64,000 nucleotides of DNA from Moorena sp. SS36440bin_2. GTDB lineage: Bacteria; Cyanobacteriota; Cyanobacteriia; Cyanobacteriales; Coleofasciculaceae. The notes below the pieces were generated by a model. It made no database searches. It was not told the DNA's origin and saw only the letters and a program-made list of their open reading frames with translations. Shown here piece by piece: positions 38,854 through 47,845 of this stretch (the first letter of the stretch is position 1; every line of letters starts with the position of its first letter). The position numbers and the translations under genes were made by a program. The stretch covers positions 1 to 64,000 of the forward strand of contig WTKN01000066.1 in the NCBI GenBank assembly GCA_011524395.1, read 5' to 3'.

Positions 38854-39566
38854 AATTTTAGATTCTTGCTAATCAGAAAATTTTGCGGTAGCAAAAATAG
38901 AGGCTTTAACGAAAATTAGAACTCTCTATTTTTCCTTGTACTTGGTAGAAAAATTCTGCTCCCAGGTAGGTGGCTTTGGTCAAAACTATGACTGTTTCTG
39001 AAATCATATAGGGTGATTGAGGCTAAAGTTTGTCATCCCTATTAGAGATAACGGTAAGGTAGTGGTCAAGGCATTAGTTATAACCAAGACAAATATTTAT
39101 TCTGAGATAATTAACTCAAGTTACCTAAGCAGGCGCTAGCTTCTACAGTAATTGTTGCATACCCCGACTAGATCCAACCACAGATTTTGGATATCTTTAT
39201 TGAAACAACATAGTGAATTATCAATCATATAATGATTCCCTAAAACTGTCAATTAATTTGCCATGGAATTAACTCTAGATAAATTAAAAATAAAAAATTG
39301 CCTTTGCAGAAAATTACTCTGTATCAAATAGATATTATTATGCTAATAAAATTTGAAGTTAATTTATTAATAATTTAAAAAAATAGACTTTTTTATTTTT
39401 AGGTACTTTTTAATGTTATAGGCACGATATCGGCTTTACTGTGCCGGTAAATTCTAGATATTCACCAATTTTTTACCATTACTTGATCTTGATTTTTCGG
39501 AATTTCATTCACAGTTTTTGAATGATTGAATAGAAGTTATGTATAAATCAATGACGAATCAGTCAT
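38854..39566. other. AT-rich intergenic region
   Basis: About 700 bases. It contains the leader of the SBBP gene, including the segment duplicated at 36945-36986, and AT-rich DNA ahead of a truncated SDR gene. No other feature is recognised. Confidence 0.5.
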
Positions 39567-39755
39567 ATGAGTCATTTACAAGAAGCCGTTGTACTCCTTA
39601 TGGGAGCAGTTGGTGCTTTTGGACAGGAGTTAACCCGACAGTTATTCAAGGCTGGCAGCCGATTAATTCTATCTGATCTCGAAGAAGTCATTGTCGGTAA
39701 ACGGGCTGAGGTGATTTGGCGTGAAGTGGGGACAGGGGATGTGACCCATCCCTAG
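39567..39755 (+). pseudogene. N-terminal fragment of a short-chain dehydrogenase
   Basis: The 62-aa frame begins with an SDR nucleotide-binding start: AVVLLMGAVGAFGQELTRQL in place of the usual TGxxGGxG, then KAGSRLILSDL, the beta2 acidic residue that selects NAD(H). An SDR needs about 230-260 aa; this one stops after WREVGTGDVTHP and no continuation is found in any frame nearby. The first glycine motif is also altered (LMGAVGAFG). It is the relic of an oxidoreductase just upstream of the lipid synthase. Confidence 0.72.
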
Positions 39756-40739
39756 GAGCTGATCTTTATTCTTGTGAGGGATCTCAAAGCCTAAGACCAT
39801 TAACCATGAACCATTAACCTTGGCCTAACCCTCAAAAGTAAATTGACAGAGTTCTAGTGCTTGAAGGCTTAAAGCTATACCTAAGGCTATAATCGCCATG
39901 ATCTTAATAAATAATTTATACAAAATTTATCAAATAGATTTCTGATATTTATAAAATTGTATGATTATTGTATTTAAGTGCTCGATCAACCTGTAACTCT
40001 GGATTTATTTGTCAAACTACATGGCTAATTAAAACTAATTTTACGATGCTAACCCTAGTTTAGCTCAACATAAAAAAACGGTGACAGGCGAGACTCCTAT
40101 GCTACTAGTTGAGACAAACTTATTTTATTTATTGAATTTTTATTGCTTTCAAAGTGTCAAACCGTAGAGATTGGCTAGGTTAAATCCAGATAATTTTTAT
40201 ACGAACAATGTGGTTGATTTTGTCATTTACACCAACTATATTACTGCTATCGTTCTAGATAAATAGACTTGGTATTGATAAAAAAATACGATTTTAGGGT
40301 AAGCATTCACCTCTTAACTCCTGAGCTAACGCGCTACGGGCATGCTGTACAAACTAGCTAATTTAATCCAAAATATGATCAATAAAGAGAGTTGCCCCAT
40401 AAGCTTGTTTTCGTGAGCGACACGCTTCGTGATGGCCTGCTCCTTCCCTACTTTTATCTCTTCCTCTACGTCCCTCTATTGGGAGTTTTTTATGTCTCTT
40501 TACAAACAGTCAATAATCAACATTAAGGACATGAAACTTGTGAAAAGATCATACCCTAGGGCAATCGATGCTATTTACAATAGCTTAAATAGCAGTAATG
40601 CTTGAAAAATATAATTATTATTTGTTTGTTTTTTATTTAAATTAGTTATAAATTATCAATTAATCAAGTCAGTGCATAAAACTAGTTTTAGATTTACCAT
40701 AACATGAAAATAATTACAAATTCAGTTAACTAGTTTATC
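39756..40739. other. Promoter-proximal non-coding region of the lipid-synthase array
   Basis: About 1 kb, AT-rich, with no coding frame. It presumably carries the promoter for the genes from 40740 on. A GAACCATTAACC-type short repeat occurs near 39800-39825. Confidence 0.5.
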
Positions 40740-43700
40740 GTGGTTAAGAATCAGTCTATGTCTAATTCTAAACTTGACATGGCATTGGCCCAGCTCCAAG
40801 ACGACTTGGATAGCTTTGAAAAGAATCTGATCCAACGTATCCAAGGGAAAGACACGATGTCGGATAAATTCACAGAATTAAGCAATATAAACCAAAAACT
40901 GGCACAAACTCCTATCGCCATTATTGGCATGGCATCGCTTCTACCGAAAGCCAGAAATTTGCAGGAATACTGGACGAATATTCTTGAAAAAATCGACTGC
41001 ATTACTGATGTTCCTGCCTCCCACTGGAATGCAGACGACTACTACGATCCAGACCCCAGGGCACCGGACAAAACCTACTGCAAAAGAGGCGGATTTATCC
41101 CACATATCGATTTTAACCCGATGGAGTTTGGGCTCCCTCCGAATATCCTCGAAGTAACAGATGTTTCCCAGCTGTTAAGTCTAGTAGTGGCAAAGGAAGC
41201 GATCGCAGATGCCGGCTATGGCAAATCCCGGGAGTTTAACCGAGAGCGTACTGGGGTTATCCTAGGCTCGGCACTTGCAAAACAACTATCTACACCACTT
41301 TCAGTTAGATTGGAGTATCCGATTTGGGAGAAAGTTCTAAAAAGTAGTGGGTTATCGGATCAGGATACTAAAAAAATTGTCGAAAAGATAAAGCTAGCCT
41401 ATGTGCAGTGGAATGAAAATGCTTTTCCCGGGATGCTAGCTAATGTGATTGCTGGACGAATTGCCAACCGTCTAGATTTGGGGGGAACAAACTGTGTAGT
41501 GGATGCCGCCTGTGCTAGCTCATTAGGTGCTTTAAAAATGGCAATTAGTGAGCTGAGTGAGCATCGCGCTGACATGATGCTCACTGGAGGAGTTGACACC
41601 GATAACTCCCTTGCGGTCTATATGTGTTTCAGCAAAACCCCTGCCCTCTCCCCAAACCAGACTATTAAGCCTTTCGATGCTGAGTCGGATGGGATGATGC
41701 TGGGTGAAGGCATCGGAATCCTGGTACTCAAACGTCTGGAGGATGCTAAGCGAGATAATGACAGAATTTATGCTGTGATCAAAGGTATTGGCACCTCCAG
41801 TGATGGTCGATTTAAAAGCATTTACGCTCCTCGCCCAGAAGGACAAGCGAAAGCGTTGAAGCGTGCTTACGAAGATGCAGGTTTTTCTCCTACCAGTATT
41901 AGCCTGATTGAAGCACATGGTACAGGGACTAGGGCTGGGGATCCCAGTGAATTCCAGGCTCTAAAAGACGTTTTTAGTGAAAACAACCCCAAAAAGCAGT
42001 ATGTTGCTCTCGGTAGTGTTAAATCCCAGATTGGGCATACCAAAGCTGCGGCTGGTGCAGCTAGTCTAATCAAAACTGCCTTGGCTCTACACCACAAAAT
42101 CTTACCACCTACGATTAACATCACCAACCCCAACCCAGCACTGGATATTGATAATTCACCATTTTATTTGAATACTGAAACCCGACCCTGGATTCGCGCT
42201 GAAGGAGATGGGCCAAGGCGTGCTGGTGTGAGTTCCTTTGGCTTTGGTGGCACCAATTATCATGTTGTTCTGGAAGAATATGAACCCGAACATAATAATG
42301 CTTATCGTTTACACCACACTTCCGAGTCTATTCTCCTTTCTGCGCCAACACCGGAGCAATTGTTAGCTCGTTGTGAAGATACCTTACAAAAGTTGCAATT
42401 TAAAACTGGAGAGCAGCACTACCAGAAACTAATTGATAGCTGTAAAGTTGAAGAAATTCCGGTCACTGAAGCCAGAGTGGGATTTGTGGCGGATTCTCTA
42501 ATACAAGCTTGCAGATGCTTACAAACCACTATTAACTGGCTAAAAAAGAAACCACAAGCACAATCGTGGAATCATCCCCAAGGGATCTACTATCGTCAAA
42601 GTGCCATAGAGCTGAAAGGAAAAGTCGTTGCTCTATTTTCAGGGCAAGGTTCCCAGTATCTAGAAATGGGGCGGGAACTAGTGATGAATTTCCCTTGTTT
42701 GCGCGAGACCTATGGTTATATCGATAGTCTGTTCCTCAAGGATAGTTTGAAGCCCGTTTCAGAAACGGTTTTTCCTGCCCCTGTGTTTGATACAGCTCAA
42801 CGGCATATCCAGACTGAAGCACTGCAACGTACAAATTATTCTCAGCCAGCCATCGGAGCCTTCAGTGTTGGTCTTTATAAGATTCTGCAACAAGCAGGAT
42901 TTAAGCCTGATTTTATTGCTGGACACAGCTTTGGAGAACTCACTGCTCTCTGGGCTGCTGAAGTTTTGAGTGATCAGGATTACTTTTTCCTAGTTAAAGC
43001 TAGAGGCCAGGCCATGGCAACCCCAGATGATCCAAATTTTGATCCGGGAGCCATGTTGGCGGTGAACGAAGACTTTAATCGAGTCCAAGAGGTTATTGAT
43101 AGTTTTCCTCAAGTTACCATTGCCAATTTCAATTCCAATTGCCAAGTAGTCTTAGCCGGTTCAACAGCAGAAATTGCGAAGGTACAGCAAGTATTTACTG
43201 AAAAAGGGTATTCTGCTACTTTGCTGCCAGTTTCCGCTGCCTTCCATACTCCTCTGATTGGACATGCCCAAAAAGCGTTTGCTCAAGCCACTGAAGCAGT
43301 TACGTTCAAAAAAGCAAAAATTCCTGTTTATACCAATGTGACTGGGGAGCGTTATCCCACTGAACCCCAAGACATTAAAAACATTTTGGGAGTACATTCA
43401 AGCAAGTCAGTACTGTTCAAGCAGGAAATCGAAACTATTTACAATGCAGGGGGGTATTGCTTTGTTGAGTTTGGACCTCGGAGCATCCTGACCCACTTAG
43501 TAAAGGATATCCTTGGTGATAAACCCCATGTCGCCGTAGCCTTAAACGCGAGTCGTCAACAGGATAGCGATCGCCAATTGCGTCAAGCAGTTATGCAGTT
43601 GCGCGTGGCAGGTTTGCCGTTGAAAAACCTCGACCCCTACCAAATTGAGCCTCCAGCACCCAAGACTGAGGAGAAAAAAGTCCTCAAGTACCGGTTAAAT

Positions 43701-46700
43701 TGCGCTAATTATGTGTCAGAAAAGACGAAAAAGGCTTTTGAACAGGCTTTGCAGGATGGACATCAAGTGACATCTCTTGGTCAGGATAATGGGGCAAGTC
43801 ATGGATCGAAAGTTGAAACTCAACAGACACAAATGGTCAGCAATGGAAATGGGTCTAGCCAGAGCAATGGTCACACAGCTAAGGCCAATGATCAGGGGAG
43901 TTCTTCAACTAAGCTTGTCACTCCGAAACCATTGGTGAGTAATGGAAATGGGTCTAGCCAGAGCAATGGTCACACCCCTAAGGCCAATGATCAACGGAGT
44001 TCTTCAACTAAGTTTGTCACTGCGAAACCATTGGTGAGTAATGGAAATCCGTCTAGCCAGAGCAATGGTCACACCGCTAAGGCCAATTATCAACGGAGTT
44101 CTTCAACTAAGTTTGTCACTGCGAAACCATTGGTGAGTAATGGAAATGGCTCTAGCCAGAGCAATGGTCACACCGCTAAGGCCAATTATCAGGGAAGTTC
44201 TTCAACTAAGCTTGTCACTGCGAAACCATTGGTGAGTAATGGAAATGGCTCTAGCCAGAGCAATGGTCACACCGCTAAGGCCAATGATCAGGGGAGTTCT
44301 TCAACTAAGCTTGTGACTCGATCGACACCATTGGTGAGTAATGGAAATCCGTCTAGCCAGAACAATGGCTTCTGGGCGATCGCCCAGAAGCCAGGAAACA
44401 GGATTGCACTCTCCCCATTCATCCAGCCCACATCTCGGTTACGTCCCATGGAGACTTCTCAGACTAAACCAACATCAAATCCCACTGAACTTACCCAGAA
44501 GCCAAGTGAGCATCTTATGACCTCCTCTGGAAGTAGCACCAATCACAAGTCTGATGCTAAACCAGCACTAGCTCTTACTCAACCGGCTCTTGAATCGAAA
44601 ATGCCCTCAACACCAACCCTATCTCTAAATTCCCAACGTATTTTAGAGAGCTTAGAGCATAGCTTGAAGTTGTTTAGTCAGCATCAAGGTGAAACGTTAC
44701 ATGTTCACGGACAATATCTGAACAATCAGCTGGAATATGCCAAAACCTTTTTCCAACTGATGCAGCAGCAGCATTCCTTGTTTGGCAACAGCAACGGAAC
44801 TGATCAACAAGCGCAAACGAAGCAAGTTGTGATAAAGAGCTTAGAGCGCACTATGATGCAGTTTCACCAGCATCAAGGTCAGACTCTCAACGTCCATGAG
44901 CAATATTTAAACCATCAGCTAGAGTATACCAAGAACTTTTTCCAACTGGTAAAACAGCAGTATCAAGAGGTTCTCAAAGGTGAGGTTGTTGATCAACCAG
45001 GGCTAGAAGCTGGTAATGGTAATCAATTGCTGGGGAAGGAGTTAAACACACAAGCTACTTCTACAACGGTGACAACATCGGTTACTAGTGTTCAGGATAG
45101 TCTCAATAATTTACCATCCACTCCTAAACTGACTACAGAGACCAAAGAAACAAATAAGTTAGTAGAGCAGCAGGATAGCCAAACCTCTGACAATGGGCAA
45201 GTTGTCAACCAAGAGGAAACAGTTAAACCGAATCTCTCTGATAGCTCTAGTAACACAAGTGGATCTATAACTGTTCCTGCTGCTACCCTGGTGAAGGAGC
45301 CAGAGCCAGAGCCAGCTTTAAGCAATGTCTCAAAACCCGTTCAGGAAAGTTTAGAAACTGAAGTCAAGCTTGAGCCAACAGCAAAAGTAGCATCTTCACC
45401 ATCAGCAGCCACGGATATTAATGAGATTAGCCAAACTCTGCTAGATGTGGTTAGCGAGAAAACCGGCTATCCAGCGGAAATGTTAGAGCTGGATATGGAC
45501 ATGGAAGCGGATTTAGGGATTGACTCCATCAAACGGGTGGAAATTCTAGGTGCTTTGCAGGAGCTGAATCCTGATTGGCCTGAAGCTAATCCAGAGCAAC
45601 TTGGAGAACTGCGTACCCTTGGTCAAATCGTGGAGTACCTACAGTCCCATGCTTCCAAGGTTCTCCCTGTCGAAGCTGAAATAACAACTAACACCTCACC
45701 TGAGATAGAAACAATCCAATCTGAGTCAGTAGAGAGTAATGATGTTAAACCAGTTGTAGAAAATCCAGCCGTAGAAACTTCAACTATAGATGTTGAGGCC
45801 ATCAGTCAAACTCTGCTAGATGTGGTTAGCGAGAAAACCGGTTATCCAGCAGAAATGTTAGAGCTGGATATGGACATGGAAGCGGATTTAGGGATTGACT
45901 CCATCAAACGGGTTGAAATTCTAGGTGCTTTGCAGGAGATGAATTCTGATTTGCCTGAAGCCAATCCAGAGCAACTTGGAGAACTGCGTACCCTTGGTCA
46001 AATCGTGGAGTACTTACAGTCGCAGGCTTCCAAGGTTCTCCCTGTCGAACCTGAAATAACACCTAACACCTCAGCTGAGATAGAAACAATCGAATCTGAG
46101 TCAATCGAATCTGAGTCAATCGAATCTGAGTCAGTAGAGAGTAATGATGTTAAACCAGTTGTAGAAAATCAAGCCCTAAACACTTCAACACCATTAACAG
46201 CTATAGATGTTGAGGCCATCAGTCAAACTTTGCTAGATGTGGTTAGCGAGAAAACCGGCTATCCAGCGGAAATGTTAGAGCTGGATATGGACATGGAAGC
46301 GGATTTAGGGATTGACTCCATCAAACGGGTGGAAATCCTAGGCGCTCTACAGGAGATGAGCCCTGATTTGCCTGAAGCGAATCCAGAGCAACTTGGAGAA
46401 CTGCGCACTCTTGGTCAAATTGTTGAGTATCTTCAACAGCAGACAGTTACGACTGAAAAAAAAGAGTTCCAGAACCAGCCTTTTAATGAGCAACTTGACC
46501 TAGATCATAATATTCCACGCTGTTTAGTAAAACTGAAAGCTCTGCCTGATCCAGATAGTTTGGATTTCACTTTACCTGACAAACATATTGTTTTGTTAAC
46601 CGATGATGGTTCACTAACTACATCGAAACTGGCTCAATCCCTAACAGAGCGTGACTGGAAAGTGGTGGTCTTAAGTTTTCCCCAATCCCTAATTGCAGAA

Positions 46701-47234
46701 CAAGCATCTTTACCCAAAGCAGTTAGTCGTATTGTGTTGAACGATTTGAGTGAGGAGCATTTGAAACAACAATTGGCAGCCATTACTGCTAACTATGGTT
46801 CCGTTGGTGCATTCATTCATCTCAATCCTGCGATTCAGATCCAGCCCAATCATGGGATTGGCTTTCTTGAGCTAGAAAAAGCTCTTCTTAAGCAGGTTTT
46901 TTTGATTGCCAAACATCTCAAACCATCACTGAATGAAGCCGCACGTCAAGGACGGAGTTGTTTCATGACTGTTGCTCGTCTTGATGGAGCGTTTGGTTTA
47001 GCACAAAACGTGAACTTTGGTGCAATTGGTGCAGGTCTATTTGGATTGACTAAAACCCTCAACCTTGAATGGGAATCGGTATTTTGCCGGGGCATTGACC
47101 TAAGTCCTGACCTAAATGCTGAGGAGTCGGCTGAGTATATCATGGCTGAACTTCATGATCCCAACCGTTATATTGCCGAAGTTGGATATAGTTCACAGGG
47201 GCGAGTCACCCTGGGTACTGAACAATCTATCTGA
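40740..47234 (+). CDS. hglE: Hgl/Pfa-type lipid synthase: KS-AT-ACP-ACP-ACP-KR structural half
   Basis: This 2164-aa iterative synthase numbers from a GTG; an ATG six codons on (40758) is equally plausible. KS (about 57-515) has Cys258 (VDAACASS), His393 (EAHGTGTRAGDP) and His433 (QIGHTKAAAG). AT (about 628-960) has Ser730 in GHSFGE. A long linker contains 33-aa repeats (about 1035-1210) and two related 45-aa helical repeats (about 1300-1405). Three nearly identical ACPs carry the arm on Ser1596, Ser1721 and Ser1860 (each GIDSIKRVEILGALQE). The C-terminal 250 aa are the non-catalytic half of a ketoreductase, ending GRVTLGTEQSI. The KS resembles HglE of heterocyst glycolipid synthesis and PfaA of PUFA synthases. 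The catalytic KR half is in the next gene. Confidence 0.92.
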   Translation: MVKNQSMSNSKLDMALAQLQDDLDSFEKNLIQRIQGKDTMSDKFTELSNINQKLAQTPIAIIGMASLLPKARNLQEYWTNILEKIDCITDVPASHWNADDYYDPDPRAPDKTYCKRGGFIPHIDFNPMEFGLPPNILEVTDVSQLLSLVVAKEAIADAGYGKSREFNRERTGVILGSALAKQLSTPLSVRLEYPIWEKVLKSSGLSDQDTKKIVEKIKLAYVQWNENAFPGMLANVIAGRIANRLDLGGTNCVVDAACASSLGALKMAISELSEHRADMMLTGGVDTDNSLAVYMCFSKTPALSPNQTIKPFDAESDGMMLGEGIGILVLKRLEDAKRDNDRIYAVIKGIGTSSDGRFKSIYAPRPEGQAKALKRAYEDAGFSPTSISLIEAHGTGTRAGDPSEFQALKDVFSENNPKKQYVALGSVKSQIGHTKAAAGAASLIKTALALHHKILPPTINITNPNPALDIDNSPFYLNTETRPWIRAEGDGPRRAGVSSFGFGGTNYHVVLEEYEPEHNNAYRLHHTSESILLSAPTPEQLLARCEDTLQKLQFKTGEQHYQKLIDSCKVEEIPVTEARVGFVADSLIQACRCLQTTINWLKKKPQAQSWNHPQGIYYRQSAIELKGKVVALFSGQGSQYLEMGRELVMNFPCLRETYGYIDSLFLKDSLKPVSETVFPAPVFDTAQRHIQTEALQRTNYSQPAIGAFSVGLYKILQQAGFKPDFIAGHSFGELTALWAAEVLSDQDYFFLVKARGQAMATPDDPNFDPGAMLAVNEDFNRVQEVIDSFPQVTIANFNSNCQVVLAGSTAEIAKVQQVFTEKGYSATLLPVSAAFHTPLIGHAQKAFAQATEAVTFKKAKIPVYTNVTGERYPTEPQDIKNILGVHSSKSVLFKQEIETIYNAGGYCFVEFGPRSILTHLVKDILGDKPHVAVALNASRQQDSDRQLRQAVMQLRVAGLPLKNLDPYQIEPPAPKTEEKKVLKYRLNCANYVSEKTKKAFEQALQDGHQVTSLGQDNGASHGSKVETQQTQMVSNGNGSSQSNGHTAKANDQGSSSTKLVTPKPLVSNGNGSSQSNGHTPKANDQRSSSTKFVTAKPLVSNGNPSSQSNGHTAKANYQRSSSTKFVTAKPLVSNGNGSSQSNGHTAKANYQGSSSTKLVTAKPLVSNGNGSSQSNGHTAKANDQGSSSTKLVTRSTPLVSNGNPSSQNNGFWAIAQKPGNRIALSPFIQPTSRLRPMETSQTKPTSNPTELTQKPSEHLMTSSGSSTNHKSDAKPALALTQPALESKMPSTPTLSLNSQRILESLEHSLKLFSQHQGETLHVHGQYLNNQLEYAKTFFQLMQQQHSLFGNSNGTDQQAQTKQVVIKSLERTMMQFHQHQGQTLNVHEQYLNHQLEYTKNFFQLVKQQYQEVLKGEVVDQPGLEAGNGNQLLGKELNTQATSTTVTTSVTSVQDSLNNLPSTPKLTTETKETNKLVEQQDSQTSDNGQVVNQEETVKPNLSDSSSNTSGSITVPAATLVKEPEPEPALSNVSKPVQESLETEVKLEPTAKVASSPSAATDINEISQTLLDVVSEKTGYPAEMLELDMDMEADLGIDSIKRVEILGALQELNPDWPEANPEQLGELRTLGQIVEYLQSHASKVLPVEAEITTNTSPEIETIQSESVESNDVKPVVENPAVETSTIDVEAISQTLLDVVSEKTGYPAEMLELDMDMEADLGIDSIKRVEILGALQEMNSDLPEANPEQLGELRTLGQIVEYLQSQASKVLPVEPEITPNTSAEIETIESESIESESIESESVESNDVKPVVENQALNTSTPLTAIDVEAISQTLLDVVSEKTGYPAEMLELDMDMEADLGIDSIKRVEILGALQEMSPDLPEANPEQLGELRTLGQIVEYLQQQTVTTEKKEFQNQPFNEQLDLDHNIPRCLVKLKALPDPDSLDFTLPDKHIVLLTDDGSLTTSKLAQSLTERDWKVVVLSFPQSLIAEQASLPKAVSRIVLNDLSEEHLKQQLAAITANYGSVGAFIHLNPAIQIQPNHGIGFLELEKALLKQVFLIAKHLKPSLNEAARQGRSCFMTVARLDGAFGLAQNVNFGAIGAGLFGLTKTLNLEWESVFCRGIDLSPDLNAEESAEYIMAELHDPNRYIAEVGYSSQGRVTLGTEQSI
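43842..44372 (+). repeat. 99-bp tandem repeat, five to six copies, in the synthase linker
   Basis: Units begin at 43842, 43941, 44040, 44139, 44238 and 44340 (period 99, last step 102). Each encodes a Ser/Asn/Gly-rich unit around SNGNGSSQSNGHTAKAN. The period is a multiple of three, so copy changes keep frame. It forms a flexible spacer between AT and ACPs. Confidence 0.9.
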
Positions 47235-47845
47235 ATATAGTGTTTGAGTACTGAGTGCTCAGTTTGACTAGTGGCAAAAATTAGGGTGCATCTTACCAAA
47301 CTGGAACAATCAACCAACACGTTGAAGATGTTACGGCGGTTTGCATATAGCAATTCTACGACTTGTGAGGTACAAATCTCTGGGAGGGAGCAGGAAGCAG
47401 GGAGCAGGGAATAGGGAGCAGGGAGCAGGGAGCAGGGAGCAGGGAATAGGGAGCAGGGAATAGGGAGCAGGGAATAGGGAGCAGGGAATAGGGAATAGCG
47501 AAAAAATAATGTGTACCTCATAGCTACGATAAACGCTATCTTACGCTTTGTTAAATAGAATGAATAAGCTTTAAAGCAGGCAAGATAGCCCGTTATATAA
47601 GTGAAGTTTATTGTTTAAAATACGGCAAAAAATAATTAAAAGTTCCTGTTTTTAGGTTAATAAGTCAGTAATAATACGATAGGATTATTTGCTTAAACTG
47701 TCCTATCGTGTCTTATGGATGCTTGCTTTAAAAATGTGGCTTGCTCCCTAACCAAGTGCCACAAACTATAGTTTTACACCCCTGACAATAAAAGTTAAAA
47801 ATAGTAACTATTTATCAATTAAATATAAAATTATTGGAAAATTTT
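47235..47845. other. 600-bp spacer splitting the ketoreductase, with GGAGCAGG minisatellite
   Basis: The stretch between the two halves of the KR contains a GGGAGCAGGGAATAG-type array (about 47393-47500) and AT-rich DNA. It has no gene and no clear mobile-element ends. The TTG at 47834 and ATG at 47846 restart the frame. Confidence 0.7.
47393..47500. repeat. GGGAGCAGGGAATAG minisatellite
   Basis: Roughly a dozen copies of GGGAGCA and GGGAATA alternate. A sister array of GGGAGCAGGGACCAG occurs at about 55650-55750. Confidence 0.85.

Noticed and set aside
47168-47521. 117-aa minus-strand frame of repeated PAPYSLLP
   Set aside because: This is an artefact of the GGGAGCA array.
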